Assembly (NCBI RefSeq): GCF_028389875.1 | Contig: NC_084671.1 | Location: forward strand, 1,310,501-1,374,500 | DNA: 64,000 bases | Direction: 5' to 3' | From: Rhea pennata | Taxonomy: Eukaryota; Chordata; Aves; Rheiformes; Rheidae | Shown: positions 49,528 to 62,193 of the stretch, in pieces | Layout: every line of letters begins with the position of its first letter | How positions within the stretch are numbered: the first letter of the stretch is position 1 | Notes under the pieces: model-generated | What the model was told of the DNA's origin: nothing | The model's database searches: none | The model's input: only the letters and a program-made list of their open reading frames with translations | Made by a program: the position numbers and the translations under genes

Positions 49528-49682
49528 CCATTTCCGTTGGTTTCCTCCTCACGATGGTTAGTGAAAAGGGGTGAATTAACGTCTTATGTAGAAGACACTG
49601 GACTTTTCTCTAAAAGAACGTCCAGGCAGCAGCTGTACTTCTTCCTCTTCAATGATGTCCTCATTATCACCAAGAAGAAGAG
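49528..49682 (+). CDS. ARHGEF26: ARHGEF26 exon: first half of the PH domain
   Basis: Encodes residues 550-600 plus two bases of codon 601. [20 protein letters not shown] (550-569) is the first PH strand region, and [19 protein letters not shown] (582-600) the next strands, typical of DH-PH proteins. Such PH domains bind phosphoinositides weakly and help position the DH domain for the Rho substrate. The acceptor is CTTTATAG and the donor AGAG|GTAAGA; codon 601 is split as AG|T (Ser). Relative to mammals I note conservative changes such as [13 protein letters not shown]. Confidence 0.95.
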
Positions 49683-51766
49683 GTAAGAGCTTCACCAGCA
49701 TAAAATTGCCTTTGTGTTCAACTCATTGAATCACAGAGAGAACAGCTGAGTTACAGCTGTCTGTTAAAATTATCATGACTATTGTGTGCATCAACCTGAG
49801 GGAAGTGAGAACCTAAACTTCCTGCTTTGGAAAGGCAAACTTTGTTGTTCATTATTTACTAAAGAATAGTTTATTGCATCCACAGCACTTTTACATGTGT
49901 TCTAGCCATTTGCTTGTTTGAAAGAATGAAGAAAATTCAGAAGGAAGTAAATGGATTTGGTCTATTTGCAGCATAAAACAGGTAGAAATACGGACTAAGC
50001 ACGTTTTAAGTATAGTCAACAGTTCCGAAGCTGTTTATATGTTTTAGTATACTGTGGCTTAGAGCAAATGCGTTATGAAGGTATTTAGTTTCTAATATTG
50101 CTCTATTAGACTGCGTTTAGAAATGATAATCAGTTGTTAAACAGGAGTGATTTTTGGCAAACTGAATTGAAATGCTGAATTGTCCAACAAATTTAGAAAA
50201 TGCATCCTTTACATCTTAGCAAAGGGGGAAGTTTTGTGTAGTAATTCTGTCTCCTCATCACTCTGTCCCTTGCTGGACTATTACTGAAAATGATATATTG
50301 GAGACTACTTCAAATAGTCTCTATTTAACTTTTTATCACTAGATTTGAGGGGAGGGTCAGAATAATTTAAATTTAATGGAGTTTGTCTTCTGTTGGTGCT
50401 ATTGATAGTATCTGACAGATAAACCTTAGTCCTAAGGCTAAAAATAGTTTTGAAGAACAATTATTTTGCTTTTGGGTTGACTAATTAAGTGAAAATAGCT
50501 TTTTTTTAATAAGACTTCCTTATGTAAAACTTAGATTCCATAACTTAAAACAGAAATGTTGAAGAATAAGGTGTAATACAAAAATCTGGACAGAAATGCT
50601 AATCTTTGAGTAAAGAGAAGTGTAATTTGTTCTCTCCATTTTTGTTTAAGTGAAATTATTTCTGTATAAATGCAAAGAAAAGTGAATCAACTTCTCCCAG
50701 ATACCGTATTGCTGTGAACATGTTCCTGAGATTCAGTGTTTATCCAAGTTTGTGTAGAAATTTTTTTTTAAAATTCCTTGTTATAACACTGGCAGCACAT
50801 CACAGAGTTGTATCACACATTTTTTAAACATTCCATTTCTTTTCTCATAGAACTAATGTTAATATATTATTGTGTTGGTAGCTAAGTAAATATTTGAGTT
50901 GAGGAAAACAATGAAAAATCTATTATGTGTGTTGTTACATTGTTTATTGGTTTCCTATGTGATGGCTTGTTGTCCAGATTATAAGCAAGATATTTATAAC
51001 AATGTACCCTATCCAAACTTCAGTGCTCTTGATTTATAACAACTTCTAGCTGTTGGAATTGCTAGTGTCCTAAAGGGCCCAAAAGTGAAAGCTAAAGAAA
51101 ACTCAATGTCAATGATAGGATTTTTGTGTTCGCTGTACAAAGACCCTCTAAACAGATAGGACTATAAAGGATTGATCTGCAACCTTCCCAGCTATTTTGA
51201 CCATGAAGCATGTGCTGTGCCCAAGTGAATAAGTTTACTAATAATATTTGAGGTTTTTAGTGACTTTTTCTCCCACCCACAGTGTGGGCTCTACAGCAAT
51301 GCAGAGAAATATTGGTTGCTAGTTGATTTTAAATGTTTGTGTTTTCACTTGAGCAATTACTTTTTCAGAAGATTCTTAACATTGCACAAAAAAAAGAAAT
51401 AACTCCTCAATACTCTGCTAAAACGTAGTGCTCCAATCATACAGCTTTACCCTTTATCTGAAAAATTGTTTTCAGCTCTCCTGTCTGAGCAGTTTGCCAG
51501 TTTGTGGAACCTAGCTCACACTGTCAGGAGTGGCTCAATCCCAATTTTCTAGAGGCCAGGGGTGATGGTACTTGTCAAAGTAGTCATTTTGATAACTAAT
51601 AAATAATTGTAGCCCAGAAAGATGTGGTGTTCATCACTGTTTACATGCTCATATCAAGAACAGTTTTCAGTGTCAGAAGCATGTTTAGTACAACTGCATT
51701 ATAAATATTGTCACAAACAAGCATTCCAGAGACCTTCTTACCATGAGAAATACTACATTTTAGACT

Positions 51767-51787
51767 AAAAAAAAAAGGGGGGGGGGG
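51767..51787 (+). repeat. A10-G11 homopolymer pair
   Basis: Ten A residues followed immediately by eleven G residues. Homopolymer lengths are uncertain in assemblies. Confidence 0.9.
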
Positions 51788-52489
51788 TAGGTCTTGTGTT
51801 GCTGTGTTCTTAGGCATGTTCCACAGAGTTCTTATGTTTTAGTTTTAATATTAGTTTATTAATCATAATTTTCCCTAGCTACAATTCCACTTTTTGATTG
51901 AAATTGTAACTGTCTTTTCTGCTCCATTAAGTCAGTTAAATGGAGTTTAGTTACCAAAAATCCCTTCCTTTTTGTGGACACTGTGGTGCTCTATCTCCTT
52001 GCAACTGTGAAGTACTTTAGAGGATTATGCTTTTAATGTCTGTTGCCGGACAGTCCATATTATATATAAGCATATTGTATCTCCCTTGAGAATCATTCAG
52101 TGTGTGATTTTGGCACTATAAAGCAGCGGGATAGCTGGTTGCTTCATGACACTTTCTCTTTGAAGAAGTAAGGCAAACAGCTACTGAATAATCCTGAAGA
52201 TCGTCTGTTGGGGTTAGCACAAAAAGGGACATAGGAACTTGCAACCTGTGTCTTTCTATACAAAATCTTGGAGAACAAATAAAAATCCTTACCTTTCCCC
52301 ATTGCTCAGCTTTTAGTTAACTGGGAATATTTTTTCCAGTTTATTAGTATTTTCTTGTAGTGCCTCTGCAGTGTAGCCACCATCTGCTTTTTTAATGTAA
52401 TTTTTTTTTTTTTTTTAGAATACAAAGAATTACAAATACTGGCAAGAATCAGGATGTCCAAATCTTGGCAGAACATTCTAGATTCCACT

Positions 52490-53780
52490 TATAAATATGG
52501 TTGGTGCATTGGAGAGGAGGACATTAGCTAGTTTTGTTATGCTAATACGGATGTTACGTGGATCCAGGCATGAAGCGGAGCTGGGTGATACTCGGATGGC
52601 TCAACTTTTGGTGCCTGGTCATTGCCTGGCGCGCGTGTGCCGTCAGTGGAGAAGGCAAGTTCCCGAGGAAGGAGCTTCAGTTATCTTGTCTGGAAGAGCA
52701 TCTTTCTTTAACTACTTAGCTAGCTTTGGGAGGTTAACCTAGACCTGCAAAGTTAAATGTTGTAAATACTCTGCAAAGACCTAAGTGTACACTGTGACTT
52801 TTAGATGACCCGATGGTTTCGTTATTGTTGCGTATTCGGCTTTGCGGTAGTGTTGCTGAAACATCACTGATCCTACTCTTTTGTTTCTCATTCTCTAATT
52901 CCATACTGCTTTACTCCTTTTTGGCTTTTGTTCTTTTTTTATTTGCCTCTTTGCTGTGAATTGCTATGAATTGCCACCATTTTGGCCATGAGATCCATTA
53001 CAGGGACCAGTAAACCAGTAGTTCATGTTGACGTAAAAGGATCATTGTTGGATTTTGAACGTAGTATTCTGACACGAGCAATAATGTGCTGCATGCTTAA
53101 CATCTTAGAGGTTTCTTTTCAGGCCTCGTTACAATTCAGGTAGACTATGATCTGATTGTTGTTACATGGGTCGTGTTTGGGAAACTTGCTTTCTTTCGGG
53201 CTTGTGAAGAACTTCTATTGTACTTTAAGTTCCGTAGACGACAGTGATGCTAGTGCTTTGTAGAAATACGGGATACCCATTTTAAATATATGTATTACTT
53301 CTGGGTTTGTACGTGTTTCCTTTGTAATAAGGCTTTGCGCCATCTCCCTCTTCTAAACCACGAATGTGGATAAAGCTACTGTTTTTCGTCTGCCTCTCCT
53401 GCACAGTTGATGAGCGTCATTGCTGGGCTTAGGTGTGTATTGGTCTGTTGCCATGCGCCGTACAGTATCTATAGTGAACGCTTCCAGCAGCCCAGGGGGG
53501 TTAGAAGAAGACCAGGCTGCAGAAGAAGTAACTGCTCTGATGCCTGGCGCAGGTTTGGAAGCTGGCCCTGTCCCTGGCAGGGGAACAGCTCAGCTCAGCT
53601 CAGCAATTCACCAAAACCTACATGCGTCCTGTTCTGCGAGTTCCCTCCTGGGACCGTGAAGGTCTGCTCATGTGCTGCTGCCTAATGCTCGGAGCTGCCT
53701 GTGAGCTGGCTCTGTGTTGTGCAGACATTGGGAACTCCAGAACTGATAACGTTCTGGTACGTACAACTGAAGTAAGCGGC
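52490..53780. other. CpG-retaining block in the PH intron
   Basis: CpGs are spread through about 1.3 kb (for example CTGGCGCGCGTGTGCCGTC and TGCGTATTCGGCTTTGCGG), although overall GC is only moderate and the flanks are CpG-poor. No transposon family or protein similarity is recognised. A strong-looking acceptor ends at 53406 and a possible donor lies at 53757. It may be a younger insertion, an unmethylated regulatory element or a non-conserved exon. Confidence 0.4.
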
Positions 53781-54740
53781 TTTCTTCAGCTATTCAGAAA
53801 ATGCACCACTTCTCTTCTGAGTGCTTTTAGAAGGTTTCAGATAAACTGCAAGGAGACTTGTATTTTTGTATGAGTGTACAGTTATTGAATATTCTGTTTG
53901 TTTTCCATAGTCCCCTAAGGATATCACTAGAATCCTGTCTGTTTTAATGGCTGTGTGGCTTGTCAGGTCCTGAGAGTATCTTGACACTGGAATGTAGCTG
54001 GACCTCATGCACTGGAAATCACCCAAAGGTTAAATAATACTGTGGAATGTTACCTGCTCACAGCTGCTTTCAAAACCAGGCATTTACTCCAGGTGCCAGA
54101 AATAATCATATAATTCAAGGCAACCACAAAGTAATTTTTATGAAACACAAAGAATTTCAAAGTAGCACAGCATCTTCACCTATTATTAAGTATTACTGAA
54201 GAAGATTCATAAATTATTTGCTTTTATTTTTTTTTAATATATCATGGAGTAAAGGAAATAAGTGTGTGTGGTGTGTTGATGAATAGGTGGCCTAGGACAG
54301 ATGATAATTTGGTGATATAAAATTTGCATGTATTCTGTTGTTCTGGGTTCTGAGCCTAAATAAAAGTTTAGCAAAATACTACCTTAAACTGCAAATGAAT
54401 ACAAAGATACTGGTATTATCTGATAAGGATAATTTTTAAGAATGTGTTAAATGTTACTCATAAAAAACTTTGTTATTTCAAATCAGAATATTTTGTTGGA
54501 TGGAGATGAGAAATAAGAAAGACCTGTATATTTAGAGCCTACTGTCTTCTCTTGGACAGTGTAAATTCTTCTTGTGAATTAATATGTAGCAGACGATAGC
54601 AATGTGTCCCCGAGCCCCTCAACGAAGGCAAGAACAAAAATACTTACTAGAAGGACTAGAATGTAATACTAATAGAACTTTGTTGGTCATTTGAGAATGT
54701 AAATAGCTGTAATCCAATTGTAAGTATTTATCTCACAGAA

Positions 54741-54789
54741 CAAAAGTAAAAAACAAAAAACAAACAAACAAAAACAAACAAAAAAAAAC
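54741..54789 (+). repeat. CAAA-rich low-complexity tract
   Basis: A-rich sequence with CAAA and CAAAAA units, ending in nine A residues. No LINE or SINE body is recognised upstream. Confidence 0.85.
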
Positions 54790-57549
54790 ACTCCGCAGAA
54801 TTGAAATAAGAACTTTATTGGTTCTTACACCAGGTGCACTGGCAGAAACTATTAATCTACAAATACAATTTGCAAGCCTATTACCATTTAAGAATACAGG
54901 AATTTTTCCAATGCTTCGATCATAGAAATCAGTAATATCTAAGGTTTTGAGTTACAATCTTGCTAAGTTGGAATTTAGCAAATCTTTTTCTAAAGAATAA
55001 AAATAAGAATTTTAAATACCATTATATTAAATACTGAGGTATTTGCAGGCATTTTTCCTGTCAGTTAGCAAAATGGGTAGACTGTATCTCAACAGACAGT
55101 TGGTCATCATCTGTCTGTTTTCTAATAATTGTTGATAAATGAAAAATATGCTTCATTTGCACCTGCCGGAAGAGGTGCATGTCATCATTAGCATTCCAAC
55201 GGATTTTAATTCCAGGTGTTTGGGATTTGACTTATATCAGTTCAGTACAGTGAAACTGATCTTCTCAAGCATTATTTTAAGTTAGAATATTTTAATGAAC
55301 CACAGTAATCTGAGGCTCAAGCATAGGTTTTCATCGCTTCAGATGGAGAGCACAGTAGACTTTGCTTTTGGTTGGAGTATATATAGTTGCGGTATAGAAT
55401 TTGATTTATTTTCAAATATGGAATAAATATAAAATGGAAATTTTGAAAATTGCATTTGTTCTTCTATTGGGATCTTATTCATAGGCATTTACCTAGAAGT
55501 AAAGTTATGTAGACTCAGATAGTCACATAATTATCTTATATCTAGAAGACACAATTTGATAAACTTTGGCAAAAAATGCTGTTCTTGCTAGCCAGTTAAA
55601 AGAGGAATTAATGCAAAATATGAAAATCTGAGCAATGTTTGCCTATAAGAGAGAATTCATTTTATGCTTGTGTAAGCAGGGTTTTTTCCTCTCTTTTCCT
55701 GTTGTACCTATGTAGGACAATTAATCTGAAAAAGTTTGCAAGCTTACCCGAAAGTGAGGTAGCTGGGTGATTATCTGTGATCTGTATTGATGATGCACGC
55801 TGCTAAACATGCAGATGCATGCAAAACAATCATGGGAAATTCACAAACAAAGTGGAAACAAAAAGGCCTTTTCATGTAGCTTCTTTTTTCTTTGTTAAAC
55901 AATTTCATTTCTTCAATATTTGATCTGGGTTCTTTTAAATGTTCATTAAACTATGTTTCAGTAATGTAAAGATTTAAGGTTTAATTGCAATTTGAAGATT
56001 TGAAAATGCACAATTATGTTTCACTTGAAAAAAATTGTTTCCAATATTGCTTTAGATATGAGTAAGTAGTGAAAACAGTAAACATGGGAACTAGTTGAAC
56101 TCCTTTTAGCGTGCTGAAGAACGCTGCTTAAGGTGTCTGGGTATTTTGTAGTTGAAACATCTTTTCATAAATGAATCTTAATGGATTGAAGAAAGGGAGG
56201 GTTGAAGTTATTGTTCACTGCTCGTGTGCAGCAGCTTGTAAATAAGTGAGTCTTGTCTAGATGTTCTCCTGCCTTTGCTGCAACTTCAGAAAACCTTGAT
56301 TAGCAACAATGATTTGAGACCTCACATTTAGAAATTAAAAAGGCTTTCTTTAGGGAAGAGTGTATATTTTCTTCTAAGTCCTTATGTTAAAATTAGTATG
56401 TTATAGAAACATACTGCATTTGTTGAAAGATTTTTTAATTGCTTCTGCTTCTCCACTTCTAGAAGCCTAAATAAAACCAGTGCAGCAATTGATACAAATA
56501 TAAGCATATGTGCATATGTTCATATGAAGTTACTGATACTTCATACTTCTGTTTCCTGGTCTGTGGTGTCCACTCTGTGTGTGCCTACCGCTGTCTGGAA
56601 TGTCGGGCTGCTCATGTGCATGCTTTCACGAAACTACATGGGAAAACTACCTTCGTGTCCTTGCAACACAGTTCACCGTGACTTAAATTTTGACCTGAAA
56701 AGAAGTTCTTAGGTCTTCTGTTCTTTGCATTAAACATGTTATTGTCAGCTAAGACAGATTTTCTCTACACTGTCCACTTATATTTCAAGCATAAGAAAAG
56801 CAAAGCTTTTAACTTGCACCATTTCAGAGCATTTTTCCAGTAGCCTTGGGGAAATTACTAAGCACATGTAGCAATATCTATTTGTATTATTTAGAGTTGA
56901 GACATTTATTTGCAAAATATGCGTGTGTGGGGGGGACTTTTAATTTGAACAGTGTATTTTGCAAGATGGATAGGGTCATGCCCGTTTTTAAAACTCACAC
57001 TGTTACATAATTGAGAACCCTGTAAAATAGCTTTCAGTGTAGACCTTGTACATGCAGATGGATAAGAAGTATAGAAAAAGTTATCCTGTATTTAAAATCA
57101 AGATTTATAGTGCTTTACCTGTAAGCAGGATACACATTTGTATTTTTGTAAGCACAGGAAAGGGGAAGGTGTATTCTGTTTATAAAACATTCTGAAATAA
57201 AGGTCTGTCATTCATTACAGAAGAGATACACAGTTGTATACAACTGCTGTGCCTGTTTTCACATTTACTGGAGTAGGTTGAACTTACATCGTCTCAGTAA
57301 TGCCAAAGTTAATTAAGTATGCTACTAAATGAAGTTTCATTGGGCTTAAAGAATGATCTATTTTGTGTCTTGGAAAGGAGGTAGTTTCAAAACCAAAAAC
57401 AAAAAGATGAAGATCTAAAATGTTGGAAGAATGATGTCATGTTTTGTAGTTAGAAGTGGATTCTTTTACTGAATTTGCTGCAGGTACATTTAATGAAAAA
57501 TTACCAACACTGAACTTCTGGGATTTTCCTTCCCTTCTTTGTTTTGCAG

Positions 57550-57759
57550 TGAAGAGAGTTACAATGTCACAGATTATTCTTTAAGAGACCAGCTGTTGGT
57601 AGAACAATGTGACAGTGAGGACCTGAATTCTTCTCCTGTAAAGAACACCTCAGCTATGCTGTACTCACGGCAGAGCTCTGCAGCTCACCTCTTCAGATTA
57701 GCTGTCCTCAGTAACCATGCGGGAGAGAAGGTGGAGATGCTCCTGGGAGCAGAGACTCA
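57550..57759 (+). CDS. ARHGEF26: ARHGEF26 exon: second half of the PH domain (last exon in window)
   Basis: Completes Ser601 and encodes residues 602-670 plus two bases of codon 671. It includes EESYNVTDYSLRDQLLVEQC, NTSAMLYSRQSSAAHLFRLA and VLSNHAGEKVEMLLGAET, the PH variable loop and later strands, close to mammalian ARHGEF26. The acceptor is TTTGTTTTGCAG and the donor CTCA|GTAAGT. The coding sequence leaves in phase 2, so at least one more exon is required. It should supply the PH C-terminal helix and the SH3 domain, none of which I can find in 57760-64000. The gene is therefore cut by the window, not broken. Confidence 0.95.
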
Positions 57760-60700
57760 GTAAGTAGTTACAATTTCTGTGATTGTTCATGTGATCGTTT
57801 GGCCCCTCTGCACCCCTAGTCAAGGCAGTATGAAATACCCAGCTTCTGTTTATTTGGCAAGTTAAAAGCAACATAAAACCCAAAGCAAATAACAGCAGAG
57901 GTCCCAGGCAAGCACTCTCTGAGGTAAGTCTGATGACCAGTGACTAAAGGAGGATTATTGCAGGAATGATCCTGTGTTTGGCACGGACCACTCTTGCTCA
58001 GTGACACGAGCACTGACTGTCACCAGTCAGCTATCATGATTTACACTCTTCATAAGGAGTGCATGCTTTTAAAGATGGGCGGACCAACAGAGTTGGTGTT
58101 CTGCTTTCTGATTTCTTTAATGAGCAGCAGGACAGAATGTGTGTGCAGCTTATATAAGATGCCATAGATAACTATAATAAACTTCTTTTGAAATAAAATA
58201 GACACCCTCCAAACTTAGTTCAGTTTTTCTAATATAATGCTGTCACTGAAGAACTCAAGTGGTTATAAATTGAGATCATGTTGGTCTCATTTTCTTTCCT
58301 TGATCTCACAACACAGGGATAATAGGAAATTGAATGTATATGGTAAAATTCTGTAAACTGAAGTATCCATTATAAGGTGCTACTGTTCTAGGTCTTCAAG
58401 ACAAGAATTTGCTATGCCTCAGCCATGTAGCTTGTCAGCTTTGTAGCCCGGGAATAACAGTGTGGCTGTGCTTTGCAGAGCTTTTTCATACCATCACTGA
58501 GAGAAGTAACTTGAGAATCTATTAGAGGGCAGAATAGATTGAGAAGGGAGAAATGACAAACAAAGCTTCACTTGTATTTCAAACCAGTATGGTCTAAAAT
58601 GGAGTCCTGGTCACAAAGGGAGTGTACTGATCTTCTGCAAACAGTTCCGTGTATCTTTTAATCCTATAGCTGAATGGATTAGTGTGAAATTGTTGGTGGT
58701 GTTTTTTCTCAGGTAATTAAGTAAGTAACAAAAAATAATTTGAAGTAATGTAAAGAAATTTCACATTGGTGGAATGTTCAGTAACTTCCAGAAATAAATG
58801 CCTTCCAGGTGTAGAGGGTTATCTGATAACCTAACAGCTTGGTATAAAAATGCTGCTCTCCATAAAATAAACAGGGACCAAAGGTCTTACATTGAACACT
58901 TCATATTTTTGCAAGAGGAGTTGTTAATTGATACAGCCGTTCATAAATGGTGAAGACTTGTGCCACTGTCTGCATGGAGGGAATTTTTGGTCAGAGGGAA
59001 AGTATGTAAGTCAGCATGATGTCCTTGAAGTCCACAGAGAAACACAACCCATCAGGCAGCCCATTGAAAAACATGGCAGTGGCTCTCCAGAAAACATTTA
59101 ACTTTAAAATGTGTTTGCCTAATTTATCTAAATAATAGTTAAATCTGTAACTAAAAAGATAGTTAAGAAACAATTCAGGGCATTAATTGCTAAAATCTGG
59201 ACGTTTAAACATGTTATTTTTGCTGGTTTTGACAACTTCCAGTTGGAAATGAGGAGGAGGAGAAAACAGAGCAAAAATAAACTTTCTGCCCTGAAAATCT
59301 GTAGATTTTTAAAATTGCCCCATTCTGCACTTGTGATCTTAAAAAGGAAACCCAGCTTTGAATGCTGCCTCAGCATAGCTGATAGGGTTGTAGTTAGGAA
59401 CCCACTTGGAAGAGGAGAGATTCATATTCAGCTGTCCATCCTCCCTGATTCAGAGTGAAGTGGAAAGAGCAGTGATTGCAGTCTGCCTTTACCATATCCC
59501 AGGTGGGCTTCTTCACAGTTTCAATTTTCAGTTCTAAGGGAAAAAACAACACTTCTCTAGGAGAAAAGTGTTAAAGTTCATATAACCTTAACAGTCCTGC
59601 ATACTTAACTGTGTTCCCTTCTATATAGTACATACCTGTCATTTAAAAAAAATCTATTTTTGCAGGGCTTGGTACTCGTATAAACTGAAGTAATACTGGC
59701 ATGTAAATTCCTGTCATTTCTTCTTTACTGTGTGAATTTTTCTAGTTGTAACACAGCAAAATTTCTTTTATTTGCATGTTGCTAAATCAAAGAATACTTT
59801 ACAGTAAACACTGTTCCTGACACAGTCAAAGCTGAACAGATTTGTAGGTTTTAGTGCAGGACACAGATGTACCTGCCTTATCAGGTCCCATCCAAAGCTC
59901 AGTAAAGTTAAAAGGAGTCTTTAGCGCCATACCAACATATTTGAGACCTAAGTCAACCAGTCACCCAAACAACGCTCTTGAGTGTTGTTCCACATCAAAC
60001 ACAAATGTTTACATCTGACATTGATAACAGAAATAATATAATTATCTTCAAAACATTGACGCTGTTTTTTAAATCTGATATAATTACTGTACACCTCAAG
60101 AATTAATAGTTGATCAAGAGGTAGTAAATAATTTACATTAAATGGGTGAGTTACCTGGGGAAGAAGGAGAGAAGACTGGGGTGTGTTTATGTGAATTTAA
60201 AAATCCTTACAAAAGATTTAAAAGTACGACTTAGTATGGAGTAGTGGGATTTACTAGTAAGCCCTCCAAATAACTGCTGCTTCAGCTAATTTGATAAAGC
60301 TATTTTTTTCTTTATGTACAGCATGAAATGGGAAGGAAAAAAAATCTCATTTAATCATGAAAGATTGAAAGAAAATAGATTAAAGGGTTTTTTTTTAATA
60401 AGAAAATTTGTATGTCAGTTAGATGTAAAGAAGATGATTGCAAAGGAGAAAAAAAATAGTTAATTATTTGTCATGTTTACATTCCTGTCAAAATGATCTA
60501 AATATGTTAATGATGTATCAAGTATTTGAAAACTTGTAATGAGTTACAGTTTGCAGCTGCTGAATGTTAGATTGAAACATTCAATTAAGTTGATGGAATA
60601 GCATGTTACTAAGTGAGTTTTTGCCACGCTAATTATTTATTAGATTAATAATTTACATTTCCCCACTTACTTTCTCTGAAGTAGACATCATGGAAAATTT

Positions 60701-61486
60701 TGTTGCCATAAGAATATGTACTCTAGTACTGTAGATTTATACCCCACCCAACAGTGCATTAAGCCTGTCAGCTGGCTCAAAGCACAATTATAATGGTGTT
60801 CACAAAGCGCACATTTTCTTGAAAGTGGGAGAAAGGCAGATGTACGTGTATTTGCAGCACCCAGATGAAGAACTGGTAGGGTGTAGTTCTTGATTTGATT
60901 TGCACTCTCCAAATTGCAGAATTACCCTAATAGGGACTCTCTTTAAACTTGATTGCAGATACATCGGAGCACAGTGTCTGTGCATAATGTTGTACTATGA
61001 AATTCATACAGGACTTGGTTCATATTTTTTCACAGCTCATATAATGATATTGTTGGGTACTTGAAGCTCTTCTAGTTGTTACTGATGAGGAAATCAAGCA
61101 CAGACTGCAGGACAGGGAATTTAGGCAAGAAAAAACATCTTCCCATGTGCAGATGCACCAGGACCCTCCTGCCCTAGGAGCTTAGTTTCTGCAGCTTGGG
61201 AAGGTCTGTTCCCACCAGGCCTGGCTGCCTGCTGCTTTGTACAGCATTCAGACTTCGGCATTTCTGGTATTAAGGTGCTGTCCTTTTATTAAACTTCAAA
61301 ATGCCACCTCTTTAAGAATCATTTTTTGTACTGCATATATCAGCTTGTCTGTGCATAATATTTTTGATCTTCATTGTTTATTTACGCTCCAAATTTAATT
61401 TAAGTGCTGGGTCTCTGGAGGAGTTTAATTTGACCCTCCCTAAGTCTCTGGATCATCGCTGAGAGTCCAGAGAAGACAATAAAGAT

Positions 61487-61517
61487 TAATTATCTAAAGT
61501 AATTAGATACTTAATTA
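61487..61517. promoter_or_regulatory. Cluster of three TAATTA homeodomain-type motifs
   Basis: TAATTA occurs at 61487-61492, 61500-61505 and 61512-61517, with starts 13 and 12 bp apart. TAATTA is the common core of many homeodomain proteins. The near-regular spacing could allow cooperative binding. The region is AT-rich, so a chance cluster is possible. Confidence 0.3.
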
Positions 61518-61635
61518 CTCAACATTTTCTTTGGTCATATAGCTGCTTCAGTGTTTGAGGGACTGGGTTGCCTTTCTTGCAGCAGTTCAGGTAAATCCAG
61601 GTCCCTTCATTCATGCTTATTTACTCACAAGTGGT

Positions 61636-61663
61636 GTTTGTTTGTTTGTTTGTTTGTTTGTTT
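61636..61663 (+). repeat. (GTTT)7 microsatellite
   Basis: Seven perfect GTTT units followed by extra T residues. Confidence 0.95.
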
Positions 61664-62155
61664 TTCCAAATGAGGCACAAGCAGTAATGTTAGCTAGAAA
61701 CCTCTGACTTCTTTTGCAGTAATTTGCTCACCTGGCCTGCCTTACTGGTTAAATCTGTTTGCAGTAAACTGCAACAGTGTAACCACATAATCCAACAAAT
61801 AGAGCATCCATTATTTGTTTCTGTGATTTACACAGTAACACATACAAGCAAAAGCTGTATTACTTTGCCATATTATATATATGTATTTTATATATATACT
61901 ATTTTGTTTTGAGTTACAAATGTGACTGAAGTATCTGAGTCATTGTTTGTTTTGTTGTTGTAGCCTGAATACGTATATACGTTTGAGCCACTAACTTCCC
62001 CTTTAACAAACATTTTCCTGAAAACAGGAAGTCAAGACACAGGTTTTCTGCCTACCTTACCTGTTAACACCTTTCTCTAATAATTTTATGTCCAGAGCGT
62101 AAGTGCCTAAAGTAAACTAGAATAGCAAATCACATGCACATAATTGAAAGCATTG

Positions 62156-62193
62156 CATATATATATTCAATAGCCTGCTTACATATATATATG
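62156..62193. repeat. AT-rich inverted repeat (cruciform type)
   Basis: CATATATATAT (62156-62166) and ATATATATATG (62183-62193) are perfect reverse complements of 11 bp around a 16-base spacer. AT-rich inverted repeats can extrude cruciforms and are prone to breakage. No role is evident. Confidence 0.8.

Larger units (their letters stand above)
49683..57549 (+). other. ARHGEF26 intron within the PH domain
   Basis: A 7.9 kb GT-AG intron. It holds A10G11 (51767-51787), a CpG-retaining block (about 52490-53780) with an exon-like candidate, a CAAA-rich tract (54741-54789) and a short hairpin (55158-55179). The rest is unique AT-rich sequence in which I see no gene. Confidence 0.8.
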
